Assembly (NCBI GenBank): GCA_002683405.1
Contig: NYTH01000054.1
Location: 91,752-155,751 of the forward strand
Length of the DNA stretch: 64,000 bases
Direction of reading: 5' to 3'
Source: Salinisphaeraceae bacterium
GTDB lineage: Bacteria; Pseudomonadota; Gammaproteobacteria; Nevskiales; Salinisphaeraceae
Shown here: positions 27,686-36,574 of the stretch, in pieces
How positions within the stretch are numbered: the first letter of the stretch is position 1
Layout of the letters: each line of letters starts with the position of its first letter
Made by a program: the position numbers and the translations under genes
The notes under the pieces: model-generated
Seen by the model: only the letters and a program-made list of their open reading frames with translations
Database searches by the model: none
Told to the model about the DNA's origin: nothing

Positions 27686-28338
27686 GGCAGCCAGGCGATG
27701 TAGAGCAGCGGAAAAAGAACCACCCAGAGCAGGTCGACCATATGCCAGTAAATACCTGCTCCCTCCACGAAGGAGACGGACACGCCCCCCGCCTCGCGGC
27801 GCAGGCCGCGCCAGGCCACCAGCAACAGGGCCATGCCAACGACGACGTGCATGAGGTGGATGCCGGTCAGCACGAAGTAGTAGGTAAAAAACAGATTGGT
27901 GGTCGGCGTATAGCCGGCCGAGAGTTCCACGCCGTATGCCGTCAGTTTCAGGCCCGCGAACAGCAAGGCGCAGAGCAGCGTGGCCAGCAGGGCCCGCGCG
28001 GCCGCAGGTCGGTCATCGGCCGCGACTGCGCGGGTCGCCACGACCACAAACAGCGAACTGGTCAGCAGTATCAGCGTATTGACCGCCCCTACCCCCAGCA
28101 GCAGCGTTTCGGCCGAGCCGGCGAACACGTCTGCCTGGCTGCGCGCCTGAAGTGCAAAACCGGCAAAGAAGGCGCCGAACAGCGTCATGTCGCCCAGGAT
28201 GAATATCCAGAGCCCGCTTTGGTGCAGGTCTGGAGCGGCAGTCGCGGCTGGCGGGGCTGGCGCTGGCGGCGATGCCTCGTACGGCATGAGGAACTCGGGC
28301 AGTTCAAGCTCCTCCGGCCGCGGCGTTTGCCGGCTCAT
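27682..28338 (-). CDS. Haem-copper oxidase subunit III family protein (NorE-like)
   Basis: This 218-residue inner-membrane protein has about five helices after a Pro/Ala-rich N-terminal linker. Subunit III marks are LWIFILGDMTLFGAFFAGF, TNLFFTYYFVLTGIHLMHVVVGM and EGAGIYWHMVDLLWVVLFPLLY, including the conserved Glu and His residues. The five-helix size and the gene order point to the NorE branch. It overlaps both neighbours by four bases in a three-gene operon (29036 to 27416, minus strand). Confidence 0.88.
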   Translation of the reverse strand: MSRQTPRPEELELPEFLMPYEASPPAPAPPAATAAPDLHQSGLWIFILGDMTLFGAFFAGFALQARSQADVFAGSAETLLLGVGAVNTLILLTSSLFVVVATRAVAADDRPAAARALLATLLCALLFAGLKLTAYGVELSAGYTPTTNLFFTYYFVLTGIHLMHVVVGMALLLVAWRGLRREAGGVSVSFVEGAGIYWHMVDLLWVVLFPLLYIAWLP

Positions 28339-29036
28339 GTACCGGCAGCGGCCGCGGCGTCGTGCAATACCGCCTGACGCAGCACCAGGCCCATCATGGT
28401 TGCCCAGCCGCCGAAGGAGGCCAGGCCCAGCCAGAACACGAAGACACCGTGCCAGGCGAACGGGCCTTCATGGAAGAAAAATGGCAGCAGGCCTGGGAGA
28501 AACAGGAACACGAGCCAGAGATTGGCGAAGGCGACCCAGCGCGGCAGGACCGGCTGCGGGTTACGGTCGTTGAAGATCGCCATCGCAATGGCCGTGTTCT
28601 GGATACAGAACGGCGCTATCGGCGTGAACAACAGCAGGTAAGCCGCGTCATTGAGCAGCTGAATGAGCTCCGGCGAACGATCGGGCCGGAACGCGCACAC
28701 CGCCATGAGAATCATCGGCGTGGTCAGCAGCACGCCAGTGGCCGCGCCACAGGACAACTGGGTGAAGGTGAGTATCGGCGTGCGGCCTTCCATTCGAACC
28801 AGATAGACCGCAATCAGACCGGTCAGCGGAAAGGCAAACCCCATGCAGAAACTGGTGAGCGCAAAACCCGTGAGCGTGCGGGTGGTGGATTGCGTGTAGA
28901 ACCGGGCGATTTCGTCGGGACTCATGAAGGCCGCCGGCGGAAACGGCAGCACGTTGGCCAGAAGAAGACCACCCAACACGGCAATCGCCAGCGCCGGCCC
29001 CGACCAGGCGCACAGCAATTTGATCGTCGTATTCAC
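28335..29036 (-). CDS. Hypothetical membrane protein in the NorEF-like operon
   Basis: This 233-residue protein has about six membrane helices. The periplasmic-looking loop after the first helix carries PFPPAAFMSPDEIARFYTQS, and FAFPLTGLIAVYLVRMEGR and FCIQNTAIAMAIFNDRNPQP follow. I do not know its function. The start is set at the GTG at 29036, six bases after GGGGAG; an ATG at 29084 would add 16 residues without a Shine-Dalgarno. It is first in the operon and overlaps the subunit III-like gene, which suggests a shared complex. Confidence 0.75.
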   Translation of the reverse strand: MNTTIKLLCAWSGPALAIAVLGGLLLANVLPFPPAAFMSPDEIARFYTQSTTRTLTGFALTSFCMGFAFPLTGLIAVYLVRMEGRTPILTFTQLSCGAATGVLLTTPMILMAVCAFRPDRSPELIQLLNDAAYLLLFTPIAPFCIQNTAIAMAIFNDRNPQPVLPRWVAFANLWLVFLFLPGLLPFFFHEGPFAWHGVFVFWLGLASFGGWATMMGLVLRQAVLHDAAAAAGT

Positions 29037-29185
29037 CCGAACTCTCCCCGCTACGCCGGATCCACGTCCGATAAACGCTCGCAATGCCCGGCATTATCTG
29101 TTGCGCTGGCGGTGCAGCGCCCCCTTTTTCAAGGCACCGACTTTACGGGATTACCCGCGCGGCGCAACAGCCTGCGCTCGTCCGG

Positions 29186-30922
29186 TCACAGGTTCGCTTC
29201 GATGGCGTCCAGAAAGCCGAACATGTCGACGACCTGTTCGTTGTCCGGCTCGGTGGTCCGGCCGCGGATATCACCGGTAATCGTGCCCTGGGCGACCGTG
29301 TCGATGAGCGCCCGCTTGACGTTGGCGGCGTAGTCCACCAGCTCGTCCTGCCCGTCCCGCCGGCCGATCGCCTCCAGCGCGTTGGCTACGGCAAACAGCA
29401 GCGCCGACGAGTTGAAGTGCGCCTCGGCGCCCTCGGTTTCCTGATAGCGCAGGTACAGATCGTGGGCCGTGCCGTGCGGCGCCTCGAACAACAGCGTGCC
29501 GTCCACGCTGGCGATGATGGAGCTGGCCGTGGCCAGGCTGCCGCCCAGGGCGGCGGAGATGTCGGAAAAGATGTCGCCGTCCAGATTCAGCGCGGGATAC
29601 AGCGCGGTTGACGGCGGATCGATCACCATCTTCCGCAGCTGCCGGGACGGCCGCATGATCATGAAGGACGGCACCGGATCGCCCCCTTCGGCCAGCTCCT
29701 TGCGGACTTCGGCGATGACCTGGCTGAACACGTCGTCGTAATCCATGTATTCGCGCTTGAGCCCGAAGTAGATTTCCTTGTGCTTGTAGGCGGCATCGCG
29801 AAACACCTGCTTGACCCAGTCCTTGATGGCGCTGCGTTCGTTGCCCATGAACAGCACCGGGTCGCCCTTCTTCACGTCGCGGGCATGTTTTTCCTGGCCA
29901 TCGACCACCACCTTGAGGATGCCGTCCTCGGGCATGGCCATGTTGAAGCTGCCGTACTGATCGCCGCCGCCGCCGCTCATGCGGCTGATGGACGTCTGCG
30001 AATCCCGGCCCGGGATACCGTATTTCTTGAGCTGTTCGACCAGCTTGTACAGCTTGCGGCCGGAGGTGTTTTCCGGCAGCCCCCACAGCGCCGGACGCGC
30101 GGGCGGATTGCTGACAATGCGTGCCGCCTGGGCGTCGATCAGCTCGTAGTGGTAGCGCAGCCCGGCGGCCTCGATACGGTCCTTGTATTCAGCCCGGTAG
30201 ATATCCTCGATGGCCTGCCGCATGACGCCGTCGTAACCGGGGATAACGGTGTCCTTGAGCCCAAGATAGATATCCCGGCCCTCGTCCAGCGCGCGCTGAA
30301 AGAAGCGGTGCGCCCAGGCGCGGACCCTGTCGATGCTGTTCGTGGCCACCAGCCAGGGATCACCCCGGTTGATCCGGCGCCGGTGCAGCTCCACCGGATC
30401 GCCACTGCGGCCCACAAAAAGGAGTTTGGCGTACCCGGTGGCGCCGGAGAGTTCGTTATGGCTTTCCTTGATGCCGCCCGTGTCCATGGTGTCCACCATG
30501 ATGTCGCGGCCGATCCAGTCCGGCGGGTCGCTGCGAATGTTGCGGAACTCGATGTCCTCGCGGGTGATGTTGCCGCCGATTCCCTTGCGAATGGCGCCGT
30601 TGGGCGACTTGGTGGCCAGCTTGTCGAGTTCGGCTTCCACGATGTCCGGATGCCTGGCCAGCAGCTCATCGAGCTGGGCCCGGTTCACCGTCATTCCCGC
30701 GTTCTTTACGCCCACCCCGTACGTCTGCAGCGCTTGGATGGCGTCGCGCACCACCTGGCCGTTGGTGAGCAGGCGCTGCTCGGCCGACAGGTCAAGCTCG
30801 ACGAGTTCAATGTCGAGTCGCGAGGTCACAAACCGCCTGATTACCTCGTCGAATGCCACCTGCGCCATCTCGTCACCGTGCAGGATGACCAGCGGGCTGT
30901 GCACCTTCAAGTTGTCTACCAT
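29186..30922 (-). CDS. icd: Isocitrate dehydrogenase, eukaryote-type fold, long form
   Basis: The N-terminal 130 residues match eukaryote-type (type II) NADP-isocitrate dehydrogenase: VILHGDEMAQVAFDEVI, YGVGVKNAGMT and TKSPNGAIRKGIGGNITRED, the last containing the substrate-binding SPNGxIR. NLDGDIFSDISAALGGSLAT and FEAPHGTAHDLY near 447-490 supply the metal-binding aspartates and the NADP loop. The protein has 578 residues against the usual 410. The extra length seems to come from two related segments (about 186-274 and 352-438). The ATG at 30922 follows AAGGA. Cofactor preference is inferred from the family only. It would supply 2-oxoglutarate and NADPH and compete with isocitrate lyase. Confidence 0.85.
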   Translation of the reverse strand: MVDNLKVHSPLVILHGDEMAQVAFDEVIRRFVTSRLDIELVELDLSAEQRLLTNGQVVRDAIQALQTYGVGVKNAGMTVNRAQLDELLARHPDIVEAELDKLATKSPNGAIRKGIGGNITREDIEFRNIRSDPPDWIGRDIMVDTMDTGGIKESHNELSGATGYAKLLFVGRSGDPVELHRRRINRGDPWLVATNSIDRVRAWAHRFFQRALDEGRDIYLGLKDTVIPGYDGVMRQAIEDIYRAEYKDRIEAAGLRYHYELIDAQAARIVSNPPARPALWGLPENTSGRKLYKLVEQLKKYGIPGRDSQTSISRMSGGGGDQYGSFNMAMPEDGILKVVVDGQEKHARDVKKGDPVLFMGNERSAIKDWVKQVFRDAAYKHKEIYFGLKREYMDYDDVFSQVIAEVRKELAEGGDPVPSFMIMRPSRQLRKMVIDPPSTALYPALNLDGDIFSDISAALGGSLATASSIIASVDGTLLFEAPHGTAHDLYLRYQETEGAEAHFNSSALLFAVANALEAIGRRDGQDELVDYAANVKRALIDTVAQGTITGDIRGRTTEPDNEQVVDMFGFLDAIEANL

Positions 30923-31086
30923 CGTCGCGTCCTTCTCCTGATGCCCGGCATGCAAGCAATTAACCTGCCATGCCCGGATGATAAGCTCGTGTCAGGGTAC
31001 ACAATGCGAACACCCCGCCAACCGGGCTGCCGGGCGGTCTTGTACGCTATTTCGCCCCTGACTGCCGCCCCACTGCGAGGACTGTC

Positions 31087-31437
31087 GTGAACCCCGTAAT
31101 GACAACCATCCTGCTGCTGATCTGCAGCAACGTATTCATGACCTTTGCCTGGTATGCCCACCTCAAGGAGCTGAACCACAAGGTCTGGGTGGTGGCCGCG
31201 CTGACAAGCTGGGGGATCGCGCTGTTCGAGTACCTGTTCCAGGTGCCGGCGAACCGCATTGGCTATACCGTACTCACGGTCGGTGAACTCAAGATCATCC
31301 AGGAAGTCATTACCCTGAGTGTCTTCGTGCCGTTCTCGCTGTTCTATCTCAGAGAGCCCCTGAAGCTGGACTATCTATGGGCGGGCCTGTGTCTGGTGGG
31401 CGCCGTATTCTTCATGTTCCGGAGCCGGATTTTCTGA
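31087..31437 (+). CDS. DUF486 family membrane protein
   Basis: This 116-residue protein has four membrane helices and resembles half of a drug/metabolite transporter. Family signatures are SNVFMTFAWYAHLKEL, WGIALFEYLFQVPANRIGY and LKIIQEVITLSVFVPFSLFY. The role is unknown. The start is the GTG at 31087, a few bases after GAGGA; an ATG at 31099 is the alternative. It diverges from the isocitrate dehydrogenase gene. Confidence 0.88.
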   Translation: MNPVMTTILLLICSNVFMTFAWYAHLKELNHKVWVVAALTSWGIALFEYLFQVPANRIGYTVLTVGELKIIQEVITLSVFVPFSLFYLREPLKLDYLWAGLCLVGAVFFMFRSRIF

Positions 31438-31482
31438 CCCGGCGCCGTCATCGCAACCGATTCGACAGGCTGAGCCGACGCC

Positions 31483-32094
31483 GTGGATAAACTCATTCAG
31501 GACGCGCTGATCCTCTGGGCGACCGTCGATCCGATCGGCACCATGGCCATTTTTGCCGGCCTGACCGCCGGGCTTTCGGCGGCCGAACGGCGCCGAACCG
31601 CGACGCGCACCATACTCTACGCCGGTGGCGTGCTGGTGGGCTCCATCGTCGTGGGGCAGATCATTCTTACTGCCATGGGCGTGCGCCTGATTTCGTTCCA
31701 GCTGGGCGGCGGCATCATTCTGTTCCTGTTCGGTTTGCAGATGATCTTCGGCATGCCCTACCGGCAGATGCACGGCGAGGCCGAGCACGACATTGCCGTA
31801 TTCCCCCTGGCGATTCCCGGAACCGCAACGCCCGGCGCGATTCTGGCGGTGATCCTGCTGACCAACAACCACATCCATTCGATTCCCGTACAGATCGGCA
31901 CCACGCTGGTGACGCTGGCTGTGCTGGCCATCACCTGGATCATGCTGCTGTTTTCGGAGCGCATCATCAACGTCATCGGCACCGGTGGTGCGTCGATCCT
32001 GACCAAGATCATGGGCATGATTCTGGCCGCCTTCTCGGTAGAGCTGGTCATGAATGCGGTGGGCGTGCAGCAGTGGCTGGGGCAGACGCCATAA
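31483..32094 (+). CDS. MarC family integral membrane protein
   Basis: This 203-residue protein has six predicted helices. The MarC family marks are ATVDPIGTMAIFAGLTAGLS near the N-terminus, GGGIILFLFGLQMIFG in the middle, and the second half-repeat FPLAIPGTATPGAILAVILL. The family was once linked to multiple antibiotic resistance, but its transport function is unproven. The start is a GTG, 45 bases after the DUF486 gene, so the two may be co-transcribed. Confidence 0.92.
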   Translation: MDKLIQDALILWATVDPIGTMAIFAGLTAGLSAAERRRTATRTILYAGGVLVGSIVVGQIILTAMGVRLISFQLGGGIILFLFGLQMIFGMPYRQMHGEAEHDIAVFPLAIPGTATPGAILAVILLTNNHIHSIPVQIGTTLVTLAVLAITWIMLLFSERIINVIGTGGASILTKIMGMILAAFSVELVMNAVGVQQWLGQTP

Positions 32095-32210
32095 GCCTGA
32101 GGCGCACCGCCGGATGGGTCGCCCCAAGCTCGGCGGTTTCTGTCATGGAGCCGCCCGCCCTCGCCCGGTATCATCGCGGCCGTAGTTAAAACGCACTCAT
32201 CACGACGAGC

Positions 32211-32765
32211 ATGGCCAAATCACTCCAGGAACAACTGATCGAAAGCGGCCTCGCGAAGGCGGGACAGGCAAAAAAGCCTGCGCGCAAGAAGAACCGGAAG
32301 TCCAAGCAGACCCGCCAGGCCGAGGCCAGCGCCGGCGCCAATCCGGAGCTGCAGGCCGAACTGCAGCGCAAGGCCGCGGCCAAGCGCGAGCGGGACCGCG
32401 CCCTCAACGAACAGCGCAAGGCCAGCCGTGAGGCGCGCGAACGGGAGGCCGAGAACGCCCAGATCATCGAGACCCACCGCGTGGCCCGGCCTGAGGCCAG
32501 CGACGAGACGGTGGACTACAACTACAGCTCCGCCGGCAAGATTCGCAAGGTAGCCGTCAGCAGCGGCCAGCGAGACGATCTGGCCGCCGGCCGGCTGGGT
32601 ATCGTGCGATACCGCGGCGAAACCGCGCTGCTCCCGCGCGCCATTATCGAGAAATTGCAGGATCGCCTGCCGGATCGCATCTGGCTGGTGACTGAAGATG
32701 ACGAGACCCCGGCGGCGGATGATCCCTACGCCGACTTCCAGGTGCCCGACGACCTGACGTGGTAG
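32211..32765 (+). CDS. DUF2058 (YaiL-like) protein
   Basis: This 184-residue, highly charged cytosolic protein has a Lys/Arg-rich N-terminal half (residues 15-90, AKKPARKKNRKSKQTRQAEA) that is probably a coiled coil or nucleic-acid-binding tail. The small C-terminal domain carries the family motif VDYNYSSAGKIRKVAVS and the end DPYADFQVPDDLTW. YaiL-type proteins are conserved in gammaproteobacteria without a proven role. It stands alone. The gap to the next gene (32766-33078) contains only a terminator-like hairpin. Confidence 0.9.
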   Translation: MAKSLQEQLIESGLAKAGQAKKPARKKNRKSKQTRQAEASAGANPELQAELQRKAAAKRERDRALNEQRKASREAREREAENAQIIETHRVARPEASDETVDYNYSSAGKIRKVAVSSGQRDDLAAGRLGIVRYRGETALLPRAIIEKLQDRLPDRIWLVTEDDETPAADDPYADFQVPDDLTW

Positions 32766-33003
32766 CGGCCGGCGTTCTGGTCCACGAACGCCGCTCTGCC
32801 CCGCGGCGCGTGGAATATTAGGTGATGCTGGCGAAATCATCGCCAAGTTGCTATTCTCAAATGGAATTCGCCGCCGATGTCCCTGAGGCAATGCGTCTGG
32901 GAAAGCTGACGGGCGGATTACAACGACATACAGAAAAGCTGCAGACCCTGTGTTATCCGGGCATCCGATCCGGTCGCGCAGGTCTGGCCCCGCGGGAGTA
33001 TTC

Positions 33004-33031
33004 AAAGGTCAGCGGTAACGCTGGCCTTTTT
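33004..33031 (+). terminator. Terminator-like hairpin downstream of the DUF2058 gene
   Basis: AAAGGTCAGCG pairs with CGCTGGCCTTT (one G-T pair) around GTAA and runs into TTTTTC. It is about 240 bases after the upstream stop codon, and no other gene is supported in 32766-33078. Confidence 0.65.
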
Positions 33032-33078
33032 CTTGCTGGCATCATGACTGCTGCACCAGAGGGCTGCACTGCGTTGCC

Positions 33079-33459
33079 GTGTCCGGCTTCCGACTTTTTC
33101 TGACTGCACTGGCGCTGCTGGTCATGGGGGTGCTGGCCTATGTCAACACCGCCGGGCAGACCGTCCGCCATGTCTGCCGTCCGGCAGATGCGACCGCCGT
33201 GCCCGCGCACCTGGAGCTGGAAACCTTTGGCGCCTGGGTGGCCCGCTTGACGGGGTCGGAGGCCGCCCTGCTCATCGAGCGCCGAGGCCACGAAACGGTG
33301 TACTTCCCGCGATTGATCCGGGCGGGCAAGCAATTTCAGATACGGCAGAGTAGCGGCGATGCCATCGTCGGCAGCTTTTCCCCACAAAGCGGCCTGCTGC
33401 TGGTCGATACACAAGCCACGGGCAGCATCAGGCAAAATTGCAGCGACCGCGACGGATAG
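33079..33459 (+). CDS. Hypothetical membrane-anchored protein
   Basis: This 126-residue protein starts at a GTG. An N-terminal hydrophobic segment (FLTALALLVMGVLAYVN) could be an anchor or signal peptide. The remainder is a small domain with two cysteines (Cys33 near the anchor and Cys121 near the end) that could form a disulfide in the periplasm. I do not recognise it. It converges on trhO with nine bases between them, which supports it as a real gene, but the GTG start and short length leave doubt. Confidence 0.5.
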   Translation: MSGFRLFLTALALLVMGVLAYVNTAGQTVRHVCRPADATAVPAHLELETFGAWVARLTGSEAALLIERRGHETVYFPRLIRAGKQFQIRQSSGDAIVGSFSPQSGLLLVDTQATGSIRQNCSDRDG

Positions 33460-33468
33460 CGGCGGCGT

Positions 33469-34413
33469 TCAATCGGAGTCCAGGCGCTGACCGAGATGTC
33501 GCTCGCCGCGCGCATCGGCAAGGTCAACCTGCCGTTTGCGCTCGCGAAAGCGTTGCCGCTGCGCCTCGCTGTACTCGCCGATGCACTGCGGGCAACTGAC
33601 CGCCGGCTCGTAGTCTGGCGAGTCCTTCTGCGCCTGCGTCAACGGCCGGCGGCAGGCGCGGCAAAGATCCAGACGGCCCGGCGCGAGATGCCGGTCCACC
33701 GACACTCTTTCGTCGAACACAAAGCATTCGCCCTGCCACTGGTTGTCTTCCGGTTTCACGGTGTCCAGATAATTCAGAATGCCGCCGCGCAGGTGATACA
33801 CCTGCCTGAAGCCGCGCGATTTCAGATAGGCCGTGGATTTCTCGCAGCGAATGCCGCCCGTGCAGAACATGGCCACGGGCTGATCCTCCCGGCCCTTGAG
33901 CGCACGGTCGACGAACGCCGGGAACTCCCGGAAGCTGCGGGTCTTCGGGTCAACGGCGCCGGGAAAGCTGCCGGCGGCGATCTCGTATTCGTTGCGCGTA
34001 TCGATGACCAGGACATCCGGATCGTTGATCACCCGGTTCCAGTCGTCGGCGTCCAGGTAGCTGCCCTTGAGGTGATTGGGATCGGTGCCGGGCACCCCCA
34101 TGCTGACGATCTCCTTTTTCAGCCGCACCTTCAGACGTCTGAACGGCGGCTGCGCGGCCCTGGATTCCTTGTGCACCAGGTCCGCCATGCGCGGATCCGC
34201 ACGCAGATGGGCCAGCAGCGCGGCAACGCCGCTTGTCGAGCCGGCCACGGTGCCGTTGATGCCCTCCTCGGCCAGCAGCAGCGTGCCGAGCAGACCGTGC
34301 TGCTCGCACAGCGCCGTCAGCGGCGCGCGCCACTCGCGGAAATCCGGCAGGCGCGCAAAATGGTAGAGCGCGGCAACGACCAGATCGTCCGTACTGTTCA
34401 GCGGGTCTGTCAT
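33469..34413 (-). CDS. trhO: tRNA uridine(34) hydroxylase TrhO
   Basis: This 314-residue rhodanese-domain enzyme (formerly YceA) hydroxylates uridine 34 of certain tRNAs, the first step towards 5-methoxyuridine or cmo5U. The acylphosphatase-like N-terminal part has LLLAEEGINGTVAGS. The rhodanese domain carries the catalytic Cys184 in MFCTGGIRCEKS, and the cysteine-rich C-terminal tail (CRACRRPL, VSCPQCIGEY) is typical. With mnmA and rluE it is one of several RNA-modification genes in this window. It diverges from rluE across 54 bases. Confidence 0.96.
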   Translation of the reverse strand: MTDPLNSTDDLVVAALYHFARLPDFREWRAPLTALCEQHGLLGTLLLAEEGINGTVAGSTSGVAALLAHLRADPRMADLVHKESRAAQPPFRRLKVRLKKEIVSMGVPGTDPNHLKGSYLDADDWNRVINDPDVLVIDTRNEYEIAAGSFPGAVDPKTRSFREFPAFVDRALKGREDQPVAMFCTGGIRCEKSTAYLKSRGFRQVYHLRGGILNYLDTVKPEDNQWQGECFVFDERVSVDRHLAPGRLDLCRACRRPLTQAQKDSPDYEPAVSCPQCIGEYSEAQRQRFRERKRQVDLADARGERHLGQRLDSD

Positions 34414-34467
34414 GAATGCGCAGCTGTAGAATCTTGAGCCGATTTTAACGTCTTACGTTGAGCCATC

Positions 34468-35097
34468 ATGGTCCGGAACCGGCGCAGCCCGCCCGTACAA
34501 GGCCGCAAACGCGGTCGCCCCAGACCCGCAGCCTCGCAGCGGCGCCTGATCGCGTTCAACAAACCCTTCGATGTGCTCTGCCAGTTCAGCGCAGACGGCA
34601 GCGCGCGGGCGACCCTGGGCGATTTCCTGCCCGGTCCGGACCTTTATCCGGCCGGTCGGCTCGACAAGGACAGCGAAGGCCTGTTGCTGTTGACCAACGA
34701 CGGCCGGCTGCAGGCGCATATTGCCGACCCGCGCCACAAGCTCGAGAAGCGCTACTGGGTGCAGGTGGACGGCAAGCCGGAAGCCGATCAGATCGAGGCG
34801 CTGCGCCGCGGCGTCGTGCTCAATGACGGCCCCACCCGGCCGGCCGATGTGCGCCTGCTGGACGCCCCCGAGCTCTGGCCACGCGACCCGCCGGTACGCT
34901 ATCGCAAGACCGTTCCAACCGGCTGGCTGGCCATCGGAATTCGCGAGGGCCGCAATCGGCAGCTGCGGCGGATGACCGCGGCCGTGGGCCTGCCAACGCT
35001 GCGGCTGCTGCGGGTGCAGATCGGCCCCTGGCGACTGGATGATCTGGCCTGCGGCGCCTGGCAGAGCCTGCCCCTGCCGGCGGGGTTTCGCGACTGA
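34468..35097 (+). CDS. rluE: 23S rRNA pseudouridine(2457) synthase RluE
   Basis: This 209-residue RsuA-family pseudouridine synthase lacks the S4 domain, like RluE. The basic N-terminal tail leads into LIAFNKPFDVLCQF. The catalytic aspartate is Asp66 in AGRLDKDSEGLLLLTNDG, and IREGRNRQLRRMTAAVGLP is the conserved RNA-contacting block. The length and absence of S4 favour RluE over RluB, RluF or RsuA. The E. coli enzyme acts on helix 89 of 23S rRNA; the same target is inferred here. Confidence 0.93.
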   Translation: MVRNRRSPPVQGRKRGRPRPAASQRRLIAFNKPFDVLCQFSADGSARATLGDFLPGPDLYPAGRLDKDSEGLLLLTNDGRLQAHIADPRHKLEKRYWVQVDGKPEADQIEALRRGVVLNDGPTRPADVRLLDAPELWPRDPPVRYRKTVPTGWLAIGIREGRNRQLRRMTAAVGLPTLRLLRVQIGPWRLDDLACGAWQSLPLPAGFRD

Positions 35098-35121
35098 CGC
35101 CGTGTCGTCCTCGTCTCTACA

Positions 35122-36465
35122 ATGGCCGTCATGAAGACAGACTGCATCATCATCGGGGCCGGCTTTGCCGGACTGGCCTGCGCCCGCAGCCTGGAGGCCG
35201 CAGGACGCTCGGTGACGCTGCTCGAAGCCCGCGACCGCGTAGGTGGCCGCAGCGACAGCGACACGCTGGGATCGCGTCGCGTGGACGTGGGCGGCCAGTG
35301 GGTCGGCGCGACGCATGAGCGTCTGATCGAGTTGCTGGACCGCGCGGGGCTGGCCACCCACCCGCAGTTCGACGCGGGTCGCGCCGTGCTCCATCTGTCC
35401 GGCCGGCGCAGCGAGTATGCAGGGCTGATACCGCGCATCTCGCCGCTGGCTCTTGTCGACATGCAGCAGGCCCTCTGGCGCATCTCGCGGCTGACCGCCA
35501 AGGCCCGGTCGGCGGGGGACGATCCGCGCGGCCTGGCCCGACTGGACGAGCAGACGCTGGCGACCTGGCTGCGGCGCAATACGGTCAGCCGGCAGACACG
35601 GGATGTCTTCGCCATCGCGGCGCGCGGGGTGCTGGGCGTGGAACCGGCCCAGGTTTCGCTGCGGACGTTTGTTGAATACTGCGCCCGGAATGGTTCGCTG
35701 GAGTCGCTGATCGCCACGACCGGCGGCGCGCAGGATCGGGTGGTCGACGGCAGCATGCACCGGCTGGCCGAATGGCTGGCCGGGCAGCTGGCCGCATCGC
35801 CGATACTCAACGCGCCGGTGACGCGCGTGGTGCAGCACGATACCGGCGTGGAGGTCTTTGCCGACGGTCGGTGCTGGTCGGCCGAGCGGGTCGTGATTAC
35901 CGTGCCGGTCGGACTACGCGGGAAAATCGACTTTGAGCCCGGCCTGCCCGGTCCGATGGCGCAGGCGTCGCAGCGACTGCCGGCCGGATCGATCATCAAG
36001 TGCCATGTGGCCTACGACCGGCCATTCTGGCGCGAAGCCGGCCTCTCCGGGGAAGCGCTCAGCGCCAGCCTGCCGTTCAGCCCCGTGTTCGATCACTCCG
36101 ACCCGGCCGGGAACCACTATTCGCTGGTGGGGTTTGTGGCAGGCGACGCCGCGCTGGAATACAGTGCGCGCCCAGCGGCGGTGCGTCGGCAGGCGGTGAT
36201 CGATTCCCTGGTCACTTTTTTCGGCAACGAAGCGGCGACGCCAACGGCCTACCTCGAGAAGGACTGGCTGACCGATCCCTGGTCCGTCGGTTGCTATGTG
36301 GGCGTGGCGGCGGCCGGCTACTACAGCCGGACCCGGCCGTATATCGCCCGGCCGGTGGGCCGCCTGCACTGGGCCGGCACGGAGACCGCGGAATTCGGGC
36401 TGGGCTATATCGAAGGCGCCATCCGCTCGGGTGAGCGGGCTGCCCGAGAGATCGCCGAACAGTAA
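35122..36465 (+). CDS. Flavin monoamine oxidase family protein
   Basis: This 447-residue FAD-dependent amine oxidase has the dinucleotide fold IIGAGFAGLACARSLE, then EARDRVGGRSDS, and GGQWVGATHERLIELL. The FAD end motif is GRLHWAGTETAEFGLGYIEG followed by AIRSGERAA. It oxidises primary or polyamines, or another C-N bond, producing hydrogen peroxide; the substrate cannot be told. There is no signal peptide. A second ATG at 35131 is an equally plausible start. It is 24 bases after rluE but is probably not functionally linked. Confidence 0.94.
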   Translation: MAVMKTDCIIIGAGFAGLACARSLEAAGRSVTLLEARDRVGGRSDSDTLGSRRVDVGGQWVGATHERLIELLDRAGLATHPQFDAGRAVLHLSGRRSEYAGLIPRISPLALVDMQQALWRISRLTAKARSAGDDPRGLARLDEQTLATWLRRNTVSRQTRDVFAIAARGVLGVEPAQVSLRTFVEYCARNGSLESLIATTGGAQDRVVDGSMHRLAEWLAGQLAASPILNAPVTRVVQHDTGVEVFADGRCWSAERVVITVPVGLRGKIDFEPGLPGPMAQASQRLPAGSIIKCHVAYDRPFWREAGLSGEALSASLPFSPVFDHSDPAGNHYSLVGFVAGDAALEYSARPAAVRRQAVIDSLVTFFGNEAATPTAYLEKDWLTDPWSVGCYVGVAAAGYYSRTRPYIARPVGRLHWAGTETAEFGLGYIEGAIRSGERAAREIAEQ

Positions 36466-36574
36466 CGCTCGCCGACCAGCCGGCCTGACGCCGGCGGACA
36501 TCCCCAGCCCGAGGATTGACCATGATTCGCCCGGCCTGTCTCGGTAGTACGCCGCGCTTATTCACCGAAATTGA

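Noticed and set aside
32822..33103. Open frame of 93 codons between the DUF2058 gene and the hypothetical gene at 33079
   Set aside because: It runs through a terminator-like hairpin, overlaps the next gene, and has no start signal or recognised domain.
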